Shown here: positions 1 through 61,439 of the stretch, piece after piece
Layout: each line of letters begins with the position of its first letter
Position numbering within the stretch: the stretch's first letter is position 1
NCBI GenBank assembly: GCA_965153355.1
Contig: OZ231126.1
Coordinates: 49,414,001-49,478,000, forward strand
Length of the DNA: 64,000 bases
Reading direction: 5' to 3'
From: Flaccisagitta enflata
Lineage: Eukaryota > Chaetognatha > Sagittoidea > Aphragmophora
Position numbers and translations under genes: made by a program
Notes under the pieces: model-generated
Seen by the model: only the letters and a program-made list of their open reading frames with translations
What the model was told of the DNA's origin: nothing
The model's database searches: none

Positions 1-79
1 TGATGGGCAGAGGCTGCGAGTATTTTTCAGTTAATTAAACTCGGCAAGACACAGTGGAGAAAGGCATGAAAATGCGAAA

Positions 80-274
80 GAAAATTTGCACATTTTTATT
101 CACGTAAAGAAAAGATCATGAGTTTTTTTTTCATTTACAACTCCCTATTTTACACACAAAAGTAGGCGATGAAGATTGTTGAACATATCATCATTCACTT
201 TAGTCTTTCGAATTCCTTATTCAGAGCTTCGATATCGATATCGATATCTTCTCCAGTGTTCTGTGTGTGAATCT
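80..274 (-). terminator. 3' UTR and poly(A) signal of the giant gene
   Basis: AATAAA on the minus strand at 100-95, about 175 bases after the stop codon. Cleavage would lie near 75-85. The UTR contains a short ATCGAT repeat at about 228-248. Confidence 0.6.
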
Positions 275-47857
<47,583 letters not shown>

Positions 47858-48465
47858 TTTCGTTCGTCGAGGATCACCGAGGATCCTGTTGATGGGGGAA
47901 AATGTGAAAACATAATGAGTGATATTGACTCAATAATCAGTGATATTAATAAGCTGATTGACAAAAACAGTTTTACCTAGTTTGATCAACACATAACTTA
48001 AAGAGTAGCGCTACTCAATTCGAAGTATGGGCATGAGATCATTTGCCATTCAGAGGCTGTATTCAATTTTTCATCTAATTCAAGAAAAATAAAACGAAGG
48101 AAAAAAAACATACATACAAACAAACAGAAAACAAACAAACACACAAAAAACAAACAAACAATCAAACAAGCAATCGAACCAACAAACAAACAAGCAAAAA
48201 GACAGCTACGAATAATCGGAGTGTTATATTATGAATAGGATGATAGCAGATGCATCTTCATCAAACTCTGTTCTCCTCGTACTATCTGCTCGAAATTGAG
48301 CGTTTACCCATTGCATTCCTGACATTCATTGCAAATTTGAACGTCCCGTTGCCTGTCTATGTGATTACCTGTCTGTCTGTCTGTTTGTCTGACTGTCTGT
48401 CTGTTTGATTGTCTGTCTATCTACCGTCAATCATTCTCTTTGTTCGCCAGACTGTCTGTCAGTCA

Positions 48466-48537
<72 letters not shown>

Positions 48538-49295
48538 GTTCTCACTCTTTCAGGGCTCGGCAAGATTTTCTCACTAGTTTCTGCCTACAATATCTACGCA
48601 TGAGTATTCTCAAATATATCTATGTACCTGTATAATGTATCCGAATTTTGAATGTTTTTGATTTAAGTAGCATTGAAATACAGGCGTGTATAAAGTTGAG
48701 AGGGGGGAATAAAATCAAAGGGTTTGAAGATGGGGAAAAAAATCAAAAGCTAAAAAAGAAGAAAAAATAAATGTTTTAAAGATTTAACACTTTTGGTAGT
48801 TCCAAATGGTAGTCTCTGATTACTACAACACATTCTAACACTATTTAAACCCATAATATACTGTTTTATTGCTTTGTGGGGAAGAAAATTATAGATTTTG
48901 TAATTTCACGCGACGTGTCGCGGGGAAGACAATCAAAGGCAGGGGGGGGGGAATAAAATCAAAAGCCGCTCAATTATATACACCCCTGTTGAAATACTAA
49001 AAGTTTTGCAACAATATATCTTGAGAGGTTTTTTACCTTTTATTTCTTTTTTTTATTCTCTTTTTTTTTTTAAAGATTTTCTCCTCCTGCCTACAAAATC
49101 AGCTTGCTGCCTACAAGCATTGCCTGCGTGCTTGGGAACTTTGCCGTACCCTGCTCTCTATTTTTCTCAAGACAGACAGGGAGGCATTAAAGATGTGACC
49201 ATACTTTTCTGCCATCACGAGATTCTAAAAAGACGCATCTCGATGGGAAAGATGAAAAAAAAAAAATAGTTTGACGAAAGTTTCCAAATTTCTTT

Positions 49296-49560
49296 TATTG
49301 GAAAAAAGTCGAATTACGTAATTCGACTTTTTGAAACGTATGGGAGAAATAAAGTTTTCCATTTTCGGTTTGAGGCAATTTTAGCAAGTTGTGCAGTTTT
49401 GGGGCTGGGATGATACATTTTTTGATATTCACAGCTAAGAAAGAGCTGATTTTTCTCTTTCAAATGGCGCCAACCAGAAGTCTCTACGATGATTAGTTTA
49501 GGAGTTATGAATTTTTTAATCTTTTTTTATTTTTTCGCATTTTGCAAAAATTGAGATTTT
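49296..49560. repeat. Dispersed repeat with perfect 30-bp palindrome (copy 2)
   Basis: Arms AAAAAGTCGAATTAC / GTAATTCGACTTTTT at 49303-49332, then blocks shared with the copy at 10.1 kb. In intron 1. Confidence 0.55.
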
Positions 49561-49711
49561 TCATTAATCCCAATTTTTGGCTATATATGTAACAATAAGT
49601 AAAAATAAACATGTTACGCTTATTGACCCTGACTTTTATGATGCTAGCTTTTACTTTTTACCTTAAATGAACTGCATCTGTTCAATGGAGGCAGCAGTTA
49701 ACGCTATCCAT

Positions 49712-49907
<196 letters not shown>

Positions 49908-50099
49908 GATAGAGATAGAGAGGAAGAGAGAGACAGTGACAGAGACAGAGAGAGACAAACAAACAAACAGACAGACAGACAGACAACAGAGACAGAAAGA
50001 GAGAAAGATAGAGAGAAACAGAGACAGAGAGACAGAGACAGAGAGACAGAGAGACAGAGAGAGAAAGAGAGACAGAGTGAGACAGAGAGACACATACAC

Positions 50100-50164
<65 letters not shown>

Positions 50165-50624
50165 GAGGAAGGAAGACCAAGAGGGAAAAGAGACAAAGAG
50201 AAACAGAGATTGAAAGACAAAAACAAACTAGCAATCAACTAGAAATGAGATGCACACACAAAAGAACATGCACTGAAAAAAAAGACTCCCATTTACGACT
50301 TTTTTTCCGGTCGGCGATTAGCCGCCTTTATTGTATACTTATTGTTTATATGTTCTCGGAAAGTTCTTTACATGTAAGAAAAAGATTTCAAGGGTGAAAG
50401 TTCAGTCGGTTCAAAAAATATGTTTTCGTCCAAATCTTCTATGTCGATCCAGAATCATCTTACATTAAATCAGACGTCAATCGGTCCGCCACAAAAAGAA
50501 ATTTGAAAACAAAGGGTATTCTTATCAACATCGTTCCTCTCCATCGCAGCCGACCATCTTAAACCCCCCTTCTCCCTCCTCCACTGCGTTAGCAAACATA
50601 CTATACCATTTCATTTGTGATGAA

Positions 50625-51056
50625 TACACTTTTTTCATATAAGAGACAACTTTTTTTTAAATCAGCCTGGGTGTTCTTAAATTTTTAGCCGTTTTCAGCC
50701 TGAAATTCTCTTAGTGTTCTTAATTTTGTCGCAATTTTTAGGTTTATAGATTGTACAAATATACCTTATTTAGAACAATTGTATCGTAAACTTGAACTAT
50801 TATGTTTTTTTTTTTAATAATGCTGGTTTTCATAGGCAAACTAAAAAAAGAAGTTATTTTTAAAGATAAAAACTTATATTTTTGAATGATTTGAATAAAA
50901 TTCATTTTTTAGATAAGAAATTTAGAAAAAAAGTTCTTTTGATGACAGCCAAAACTAAATCTCAGCCTGGGCATTCTCTTATTTTGCTCTTAAAATTTTG
51001 GCAAATCTCAGGCTCATGTCTCTTATAAACTGGTCTCTTATATAAAAAAAAGTGTA
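50625..51056. mobile_element. MITE, TA-CACT type (copy 2)
   Basis: TACACTTTTTTCATATAAGA at the left, inverted TATATAAAAAAAAGTGTA at the right, flanked by TA. About 430 bp, AT-rich, in intron 1 of the giant gene. Confidence 0.68.
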
Positions 51057-51807
51057 TCTCTACTGAATCGACAGAAGTCTGTCCTGTGTACCTTTCAACA
51101 GCTGACTAACATTGACCTCCATAATTTGATAGCAATAGATGAAACTCTAATTGGCAATCAACAGAAAAAAAAAACAAACCACGAACGTGACATGCAATTG
51201 GTGTTGGTTACTTAATTGTCTAATTTGTCTGATTAGGAAAACGACGAAGGAGGAAATAAATCATTTTTGAGTTTCATAACCAATCATTCACTGACCAGCC
51301 GCTTAATTGGCTTCATTACTGGGCCATCAATCATAAATGAGCTCTATCAAACCTCAGACGAGGTCAGACTTGCACGGCTACTTAGACGCGTGTGAGAACA
51401 CTGGAGATGCGATAGAAATACAGTTGAACCCCACAATAATGGAAATCCGCCTATAATGTACGCACAACTTTGGCCTACTTGAATTATTCAATATCTTTTC
51501 TTATATTGGCATTGATCAAATCCACAATTTTGCCATCAGCCAAAAGTTTTTTTTTGCTATTCAGTTTTTTTGGCTGATATTAAAGTGTCCGGTGAGCCCA
51601 GTATGATAAGTTCTGAACTCATGAAAAAACAAAAACATACTGCTAATTGGTGAAAAATGTCAGTCGATTGAGATCCGTTATTGCAATTCTTTGATAAAGC
51701 TTCATAGATCAGGATCTAAAACCATCATAACGAGCGGAATATAACCATTAACAAATACTAACAAATACTATCAAATGCTATCAACACTACTCCACTGATC
51801 AACTTAC

Positions 51808-52495
51808 CAAATTAGGAATGATTTGTGGATCCAATCAGCAGGGATCCAAATATCGGAGAAAAATCGGAGAAAAAAACAAACAATCAAATTCGTGAGAGAA
51901 AGATGAAGAGATTCGCGTGAAGGTTTTGCGCAAAAGTCAAGATTTTTACAACTTAGTACAAGTCTGGATTATCGAACGATCGAAAGAAAGAAAGAGAGAA
52001 AGAAGGATTTCTCTTTGAGTTCATTTGAGTCAATTATGAATTCGTTGATGCGTGAAGAAGCGCGAGATTGGATCATTGATAAAACAAAGGAAAAAATACT
52101 GCGTTTGTGCTGATGATGATGATTATGATGATGATGATGATAGTGTTGGAATTGTTCAATGATGATTATTGTAATGTTGCGTTGGTTCTGTTATGTATTT
52201 TACTTTGTTGCTTTGAATGAATGATGCTTGATGTTAGTTGATATCGTGTTGTTGCAGTTGTGGTTTGGTTATTTTTTGGTATACAATTGTTTATATCACA
52301 ATGGATGTTTCTTTCTTCTTCAAGGTTGTTGCTTTATCAGGTTGATCATTACTTTTAAGCAGTTGGTTAAAGAAAAATTACAAGAGGAATTGAATGTCTC
52401 TTTTTTACACTACTCGATTTCCCTCCCGAGTATTTTTTCTTTAACCCAACAATACTTTTCTTTCTTTTTCCCCAAAAGTTGGAGGAAATCGAAGT
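51808..52495 (-). other. Exon 1 of the giant gene (5' UTR, non-coding)
   Basis: Bounded upstream by TATA/Inr spacing and downstream by a consensus donor (ATTTG|GTAAGTTG, GT at 51806-51807). It has several short upstream ATGs and no long reading frame, so it is probably untranslated. It would splice over about 3.9 kb to exon 2 at 47885. Supported only by signal sequences and position. Confidence 0.5.
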
Positions 52496-52517
52496 GAAGA
52501 GCATTGGGCGACCCCAG

Positions 52518-52527
52518 TTTATATATA
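52518..52527 (-). promoter_or_regulatory. TATA box of the giant gene
   Basis: The minus strand reads TGTATATATAAAC. An initiator match (TCACTTC, YYANWYY) lies at 52497-52491, putting the A+1 at 52495 and the TATA about 30 bases upstream. A clean donor follows about 690 bases downstream. TSS position is inferred, not measured. Confidence 0.55.
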
Positions 52528-52667
52528 CACGCTCTCTCTCTCTTTCCGCTCTTCCTCGGCGCGGCAGCCCGGGCGGAGATCGAAGGAGGGAGACAGAGAG
52601 ACAGAGAGACAGAGACAGAGAGGAATGGATAGAGAGAGAGGGGAGAGGCGCGTTTGTTCTTGCGGAG

Positions 52668-52724
<57 letters not shown>

Positions 52725-53536
52725 TGACAGACAATGAGGATATGCGTCAGCGTTTTGACCCTTCATGTCGATCCGAAAGCGGAGGTTCACGGGAAGAAGA
52801 AGTCAAACATGAAATTCTGGATGAAGGAGGAGAGGGAGGAAAGGAAGAAGAAGAAGAAGAAGAAGAAGAAGAAGAAGAAGAAGAAGAAGAAGAAGAAGAA
52901 GAAGAAGAAGAAGAAGAAGAAGAAGAAGAAGATAAAAAAGAAGAATGAAAAAAAAAGAAGAAGAAGAAGAAGAAGAAGGATAGTCATCACCCAGGTCCTG
53001 CAAGTGGTAGAGCTATCTTTTTTATGATCTTTTAAAAAAACTAAACAATGATGAACCTTATGGGGTGTCTAATGTTATCACTAATCACCAAGGTTGAATC
53101 GTGCACCTGAACAGCGGCGTAGAATAGTTAAGATTTTTAAGACTGCTAATTCCTTATTTCAATTTGTGTTTATTTGAATTAATGTCCCAATGTAAACTAA
53201 CTTATGCTTTTTACTGGATAAATTTCAACAAGGCTTGATACACAGCCAAAAAGTTATCACTTGCAGGTTAAAACAGTAATGGGATAGGCCAGGGCTATTT
53301 TGAGATTGCGCAGGAACTGTAATGATCTAAAAACTACTTTTTGATCAATAGTATACCATCTGAAATTTTTGTATTACTCTTGTGCAGACAGATCTAGAGA
53401 CTCACTCTCTGATAGAGTCGCTTAGCCAGTGATTGAGAACAGTGGTTTTACTTTGGTAAAACACCACTTGATTTTGATCATTTCTAATAATAGACAATTC
53501 ACTCTTTTTCTGTTTTCTCTTCTTTTCCTCCTTTTT
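52528..53536. other. Upstream of the giant gene: GA and AAG arrays
   Basis: (GA)n at 52672-52718, (AAG)n at 52845-52930, then AT-rich sequence without a recognisable gene. Confidence 0.6.
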
Positions 53537-53745
53537 GGGCAGCGGCCCCAAAGGGCACAAAGTTCTATAAAATAGATGGGGACTTTCATTCATCATTCCA
53601 TCTGTTTGCTGAGATGGCTATTTTAAAGCCTGTGAAGGTAGATTGGTTGATTTTAAGAGCGAGAGGGCTGAATTGGGTGCCTGAGAAGCCAGATTTGAGG
53701 CCTGAGAGGGCTGATTTGAAGCCCAGAAGGCCAGGAGGACTTTTT
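53537..53745 (+). repeat. Partial hairpin-TIR element
   Basis: Terminus GGGCAGCGGCCCCAAAGGG then AAAGTTCTATAAAATAGA, and a few GATTTGAGGCCTGAGAGG units; abuts the next element. Confidence 0.6.
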
Positions 53746-54178
53746 GGGCAGGTGCCCTGGAGGGGTCAATGACCTATGGTTCCACACAGGGTAATTTTTC
53801 CGATCTAATGTTTTCTCATCCCCTCCCCCGCAGCCTCAAATTAGGCCTATCAGACCCCAAATTAGGCCTCTCAGAGCCCACACCAGGCCTCGCAGACCCC
53901 AAATCAGGCCTCTCAGACCCCAAATCAGGCCTCACAGACCCCCAATCAGGTCTCTCAGACTCCAAATCAGACCTCTCAGACCCCAAATTAGGCCTCTCAG
54001 AACCCAAATCAGGCCTCTCAGACCTCAAATCAAACCTTTCTGGCCTTGAACCAGGCTGTTTAAACCTCATTTCATGACCCAACATGTTATATCAAAGACC
54101 TCATACACATTCAACATGCAAAACAAAATTGTCCTGTGTGGAATCATAGGTCATCAGCCCCTCTGGGGCCGCTGCCCC
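53746..54178 (+). repeat. Hairpin-TIR element, family 1 (copy d)
   Basis: Termini with TGACCTATGGTTCCACAC inverted against GTGGAATCATAGGTCA; interior of about 20-bp AGGCCTCTCAGACCCCAAAT units. The left hairpin is degraded. Confidence 0.75.
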
Positions 54179-54466
54179 ATTACCTCAACACCACAATACT
54201 AAATGATATCAATGGGGCATTGCACACTCGACTGATTCGCAAAGGGTAATGAGCATCTAATCATGGGCTTTAATCCATCCTCAAATTAGTCATAGCAATT
54301 AGTCATAGAATTAGTCATAGCAACAACTAACTTAAAAGTTAAAATCGCCTGATTTCTACAAAAGGATTTTCATCAGAAAGAAAAACAACTTCGCGATTTA
54401 CAATTAAACAAAGTAAGTGTGATTGGGAACCGCTGACCATAATGACGCTTGAGCGACCTGTTTTTT

Positions 54467-55012
54467 GGGCAGCGGCCCTGAAGGGGATGAAGTCCTGTAG
54501 AACACTGGGGCAATCTGTCAGTCTGTCTGTATGTCTGTCCGTCCGTCCGTCTGTATGTACGTATGTACATCTGTTCCCCCTACCCCATCCTTAGGGCTTC
54601 ATCTCCCTAGGGGCCCAAATCCAAGCAAAATGGCCTCAATCTAAGCAAAATGGCCCAAATCCAAGCAAGATGGCCCAAATCCAAGCAAAATGGCCCAAAT
54701 TTGCCTAGAAGACCTGCATTCTGGTCTGAGTTCCATCATTTTAGATTCTGCCTTCTGATACCCAGATTCTGGCTTCTGATACCCATATTCTGGCTTCTAA
54801 AACCCACACCCTAACCTTAGAGACCCAGATCTTGATCACTGGGTCCCATATTCTAGTCTCTGAGTCCTAGGTTCTGGCTTAAAACACCTAAATCCGGGCC
54901 TCAGAAACTCAAATCCTTGCCTCAGAGACTCAAATCCTGGCCCCTGAGATTAAGAAACTGGTCTCTGAGGCCCAGATTCTACAGGACTTTGTCCCCTTTG
55001 GGGCCGCGGCCC
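54467..55012 (+). repeat. Hairpin-TIR element, GACAAAGTCCTGTA subfamily
   Basis: Left GGGCAGCGGCCCTGAAGGGG, AAGTCCTGTAGAAC; right TACAGGACTTTGTCCC, GGGGCCGCGGCCC. Interior of AATGGCCCAAATCCAAGCA and CAGATTCTGGCTTCTGA units. Side block variants lie outside both ends (54428-54460; about 55040-55078). Confidence 0.72.
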
Positions 55013-55221
55013 TGCTCCCCCTCAACCTAAATCACATACTAATCAAGCAGGGCACGGGTACTGCTGACCACTTACTGCCTTTGGGCTGCTATTATTTGCT
55101 GGAACTTAAGTCCCAAAAATATTTGCGTCCCTATAAAAGGGACTGCCATGGCGCCTCCGGCAGTCCCGTTTCCTACCCCTCGGTTACTGAGGACATCAAT
55201 GATTTGGGTACGCTGCCCAAG

Positions 55222-55332
55222 GCGAAGAAGAAGAAGAAGAAGAAGAAGAAGAAGAAGAAGAAGAAGAAGAAGAAGAAGAAGACGAAGAAGAAGAAGAAGA
55301 AGAAGAAGAAGAAGAAGAAGACGAAGAAGAAG
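55222..55332 (+). repeat. (AAG)n microsatellite
   Basis: About 110 bases of AAG with two GACG interruptions. Confidence 0.94.
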
Positions 55333-55590
55333 AGGTGGAAGATAGGGCGACGGAAAGGGAAGAAGATTTTGTGAGCTTAATTATAGGCAGCTGCTTTAAC
55401 GTCCACACACATTTATGTTATAGAAGCAAAGATCCTTTCTTCGTCTCCCTCGACTTTTTCTCGATTTTCGATGTTCGTACATAAGATTTGGAGAAGTGAA
55501 AGAGGTCTTCTAGAAAAGTGAAAGATAGAAAAATATCCGGACGGCAAAGTTGAAAGGGCGGAGGCCAAATCATGAGGCATCATAAATGAC

Positions 55591-56340
55591 TACAGGGTGT
55601 CCCAAGTCAGTTGTAACATAAAGAATCGACATATCTCTGCTTTAAAGTCCTTAAACTGATTTCTGAAAAAAAAGATCTTGGTCTGCACTTTTTGCATGCA
55701 AAATTTCATGACAATCGGACTATTTATTTAGGAACCACACTTTTTTTAAATACACAAGTGGTTTCTTACTTGTTGCTGCACTTGGAAGTAACTGTCTGTA
55801 ACTGCTTGGCATTTTTCAACCAATTGAGCTAAAACCCTGCGACTGGTCTCAAATGGCAGATAATTTGTTATAGATTTTAGATCACCAAAAAAATTTGACA
55901 ATTTATCAAAATTTTGTAAGTTTTTTATTGACTTTTTTTAGATATCCCCTTTTGATTTTGAAAATCTTTGACCAAAATCATCAATATAGTCATTAATTGT
56001 CAAAATTTTCCAAGATTTCAAAGCAGTTGTACAATCTATGTACAATTATCTTTCATTTTAGGCCAATCCCAGATTTTTAGATCAATTCGTCAAAAAATAG
56101 CAGATGGTTAGAGTCAGCTACTTTCAAATACAGCTATGAAAAAGACAATTTTCTACTTAATATTACCACTCATTTGATATTTTTCTGATCCGCAACTATT
56201 CAATTACCAAAGTGGAAGTTTGGTATAACAAAAAGTGCAAACCTAGATCTTCATAGATCTTTTTTCAGAAATTTATTTAAGGACTTAAAAGCAGAGATAT
56301 GTCGATTCTTTATGTTACAACTGACTTGAGACACCTTGTA
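55591..56340. mobile_element. Long-TIR element with CAGGGTGTCCC end
   Basis: Inverted arms of about 110 bp share AAGTCAGTTGTAACATAAAG, AATCGACATATCTCTGC and GTCCTTAAA; flanked by TA. Total 750 bp with no coding frame, so a non-autonomous element probably of Tc1/mariner type. Confidence 0.75.
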
Positions 56341-58214
56341 GATGCAAAAACCTGAAGTGGTCCGCGGAACAATTTGCTTTGTGTAAGTGATGAGGTCGAG
56401 CAGGACAAGCAAGACTTGGTAGTGAGTTTGAATAATTTGACCAACCCCCGCGCGTGCATGCTCACTCAATTTCATTGGTATTAGTTTTATGGATCAGACA
56501 TCATTGATCTAACAAACGAAGGAACTCGCAGGACAGACAGATCTATGAACGGAACGATGGATGGAGTGGTATCCAAAAAGTACCCTTCCTCTAACCCCCC
56601 CCCCCCCCCCCATCTCTGGTCGTTAAGGATTCTAACGTCTGGGCGAGATTGTGCGAATGAGCCTTATTTCTCGGGCTAAGGATGAGTCAACCCTCTCAAC
56701 TGAATTTCTTTGTTTTGAAACAAGAGACGGACGTATGAGAAATTCATTGACGCAAGTTATGAAAAAAAAAAAAGAAAAAAGAAAAGGTCGAGGAAATGAA
56801 ACAAAAGCGTCATGGACATAAATGAGGATGCAAATGAAATGAAACCGACGTCAGACTGAGAAGAGGCATACATGATCGAATGGCAATAAAAACAGGTCGT
56901 ATAAAAATGGGTAGCGCTCTGAGTTGGGTTGTTGGATAGATTAGTGAAGGTGGGTAGTGAGAAAAAAAATGCTCTCTTCACCCTCAGTAATCGGTGGAAA
57001 TACAATGGAGTTTGCAAGTAAACTCCACAAATGCGGTTGTCAATTTCTGGTCTTAGGGTCAAATCCGAGTTCTTTGAACACAATTGTAGTTTTTCTTCAC
57101 AACATCAAAAATAGCAATTAAAAGCATATGTAATGTATGAACGCATCAACAGACAGACCGACCAATGTAAGGACCAAAAACTGAAAAAAATAACCCTCTT
57201 TAAAAGTTGTAAAAATGCTTTTCCAAGCAAGATTGGGTTTCGCGTTTTGTAAGCCACAGAAATTAATAGACACAGAAGCATTTCATGATGTTTTGTCTTT
57301 AATATAGCTGCAAGAGATAAATTTTGCTTAAAGAAGGAACTTGTAACCTAAAACTACCAAATAAAATCAAAAGACAACCGCATTGACGGAGTTTTCTTCA
57401 TACTTTATTCTATTTCCAAAAAAAAGCCAAATTGAGATGCGTGTCTTGGAACATTCACTTGTAATTTCATTACACTTTTTATCTTTTATAAGAACCTAGT
57501 TTATAAGAACATCAAGGCTTGAAATTGTCTCAAAATTAAGAACATCGTGGTTTTTTTATTAGTAGCTATCTCTATCTCTTTTGAAGGCTTTGGCCAAAAA
57601 ATGACGTTCTTATAAAAAATAAAAAGTGTATGAAGGATACAGTGCAAATGCAGAACAGAAGTTTGCCTCTACTACCAGTGCTTGCGATACGATTCGCCAA
57701 ATGCTCTCTTCATATCCAGCCCATCGTATGTAGTTGCATCTTTGGACGCCAATAAAACCCTATAAAAATCAGTCGCGGACAATTGGAAAGAGCTGTAGTG
57801 TACATTGTACCATGCAAACCCGCTCGCAAAAAATGATGCGATGGACGGACGAATCAATTGACGACATAGCGACTTAGAAATGGCCCAAGTACGTGTCGAA
57901 ATAAGCTCAAGCAATGAAGGCGGGGGGAGGGGGAGAGGGAATCTGGAGGAGGTGTTCATTGGGTGTCTAAGTTCTGAATTGAATTGAATTCTCAGAAATT
58001 CAAAACAGACGACAGCGTTCAGTTTAGATGCCTTTTAAACACAAGGAAAAAAAAATCAAACAAAAAAGGCAGAAAGTAAACAATAAAACAACTGGCAACA
58101 GGACCCCCGACAATATCCCCCTCTGCCTTCCCCTCGAGCTGCATCCCGGAGAACGAGCGCCCAAATACCCTCGAGCAAGATCCGTTTTCCTTGAAGGATC
58201 TCTTCATAAGGCTC
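56341..58214. other. Upstream region, no gene seen
   Basis: Contains one short MITE (57471-57630) and a poly-C run at about 56597-56611. Short open frames here show no domain or homology that I recognise. Confidence 0.5.
57471..57630. mobile_element. MITE, TA-CACT type (copy 3, short)
   Basis: TACACTTTTTATCTTTTATA and inverted TAAAAAATAAAAAGTGTA; shares the internal AAAATTAAGAACATC with copy 1. Only 160 bp. Confidence 0.68.
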
Positions 58215-58389
<175 letters not shown>

Positions 58390-58813
58390 TTACCACATTT
58401 ATATGGTTTTAGGTGTAAGAATCATCTATGGCATATAACAATTGTTTTTTGCAAATGAGTAAGGTTGAATCATTCTACAACCTTTGATATAAGCCTAAAG
58501 TTAGACGCTCATGTAGGGAACAAAACATTAGTGTCAGAGTACAGAATTGACTGAAAAAGGCAGTTTCTAGATTTCCAGAAAAATGGCGCTAAAATGCTCT
58601 TACTTAAGCCTCTTGTTTGATGAAAAAAATTGGGGCAATTTGACAATTCACTTTGAGACCAAAACCTGAAATGAACGCCCAATTGCTAGTTAAGCATATA
58701 GAAAAGTGCAGAAAATATTTTCTAATAATTTTTGTCAATGGAAATAACAAATAAAGATTTCCCTTTTTTTTGGCGCCAAAGCTGGCGCAATTCTATTACC
58801 TAATCCTGATCAG

Positions 58814-58814
<1 letters not shown>

Positions 58815-58907
<93 letters not shown>
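58815..58907 (+). repeat. (CT)n microsatellite
   Basis: About 90 bases of CT. Confidence 0.94.
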
Positions 58908-59058
58908 CTCCCCTCTCCCCACTCTCTCCATCATTAGTCCTCTTTTATGGGTTTGCGAGATATATCAAGGATGTTTTTGAAAGACGATATAATTAGATCA
59001 GGATTTGAATTGAACCGTTTTGGTGAAATTGAAGAAAGTCGTACATGATTTTTTGAAC

Positions 59059-59240
59059 AGACAAGGCCGTATAAACGGGAGGACTAGTCGCTTGGAGGTG
59101 GGCAGGGGTAGGACTAGTCACGTGGAGTTTGGCAAGGGCAAGACAAGTCGCGTGAAGGTGAACAGGGTCGGGACTAGTCGCGTGGAGGTGGGCAGGGGCA
59201 GGACCAGTCACTTGGAGCTGAGAAGGGGCAGTATATCATA
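59059..59240 (-). repeat. Family 2 variant with internal tandem amplification
   Basis: Tail motif ACAAGGCCGTATAAACGG followed by about five units of roughly 34-36 bp of the type AGTCGCGTGGAGGTGGGCAG GGGCAGGACT. A motif that is normally single has been amplified. Confidence 0.6.
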
Positions 59241-59495
59241 CAAAAAAACTTGGTTGCGGAAAGATTAGTCGTTCCACTGAAAATTGATATTGAAGTGCAG
59301 CCTACGTTCGTTCACATCGCTCACACCGCTGACTCGCTCCACTCGCTCACTCTGTTCATGTGATATCTCACTTCGCACACTCGTAGAATGGCGGGAAAGC
59401 GGAAAAGATAGAGGTATAAGAATCAACGATGGAGACAAACGCTTTAGAAGAAACGCCTCATATCCTACTCCGTTTTTTGGCGATACTCTGCATCA

Positions 59496-60033
59496 TAACA
59501 GAGTGTGCAAAATCATCCGTTATTGCTTCATGGAAAGATAACTGTACTTAAAAGTGACGTAGCACTATGAAATTTGGACCAGAGTGCCCTAGTTAATTAT
59601 ACTAGATGCTAAAATTAATTGCTGGTCTTTTCTATACCCCTTATCACTAAGGCAGTCAATTGATTTGAAGCATAGATTTTGATTTTTACAGGGTTTTATT
59701 TCATAAGCAAAATAGGTTACCAACTTAAAGATTCTTGTGTTCGTGACTACTCAATAATGATTTTCTTTGCTTGGCACACATTATGCTGAAGCCTCATGAG
59801 GGAAGTAAATCATATCAATATGAATGGAGCTCATTAAAGCAAATAAACTAAGCTTAAAGAGCAAGAAAAACTATTATCAAAATTTTAGATTATTTTAACA
59901 ACTTTTTTTGAGAAATGTTTTGTAAGGGTAAACTTTACCTAAAAAATTTAGTTACCGACTTTCAAAAAACATTACCTTTAAGGTTTTAGAGAAAATTATG
60001 GGCCAATTGCGGATTATTTTGCACACCCTGTTA
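59496..60033. mobile_element. Inverted-repeat element with AACAGRGTGTGCAAAAT ends
   Basis: AACAGAGTGTGCAAAATCAT and inverted counterpart GCAAAATAATCCG ... CTGTTA; TA on both sides. 540 bp, non-coding. Confidence 0.6.
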
Positions 60034-60355
60034 TAAGACGCGATCAAGATCCACGAAATGTTCAACATACAGACGAACTTATTACCTGTAGTCTCCAAGT
60101 CTAATCAAATTCCAAAAATAGATTTTGCCGTCAGAGCTCTTTTTCTTCTTTTAGCAGTTCTCACCCCATAGGCATAGATCCGTTTCTATCTTCCCTCTTC
60201 CCCCTTTCAACCATTCATCTATCATGTTAATCTTCAAGATATCCGTTAAGGACCTTATATCTCGAGGATAAGTGTGTAATTTTTTCTCTCCTGTCACTTT
60301 CTTCACGTTATGAAGTAACTATCATTATCAATGTTGCAAAAGAGTTGTCACAAGT

Positions 60356-60462
<107 letters not shown>

Positions 60463-60703
60463 AATCTGAAAGTGAATATTATTAATGACAAGGGTTAAGA
60501 GGGACATGAAGGTACATGGATATGGATAATGTCAGATGAGGGCATCGAAAGTGCGGAATAAAGGGTAAGTATTTCAACATTGTCTGTCCATTTCACAACG
60601 GCTACCTTTTCCCTTTCAGCGGTCAGCCAAGTTTCGAGTTGCCGTTGTGCATTGTGTAAGTGTGTGTTCGTAAGTGTGTGTCCGTGTATGTGTGTCCGAC
60701 ATG

Positions 60704-61420
<717 letters not shown>

Positions 61421-61439
61421 GCCAAATCCCCCCGCCACC

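Noticed and set aside
53830-54060. Regular AGGCCTCTCAGACCCCAAAT units resembling a CRISPR array
   Set aside because: No unique spacers or cas genes, unit spacing is continuous, eukaryotic context; it is the interior of a hairpin-TIR element.
57672-57959. 95-codon minus frame
   Set aside because: No domain, no repeat pattern, no splice or promoter support; chance open frame.
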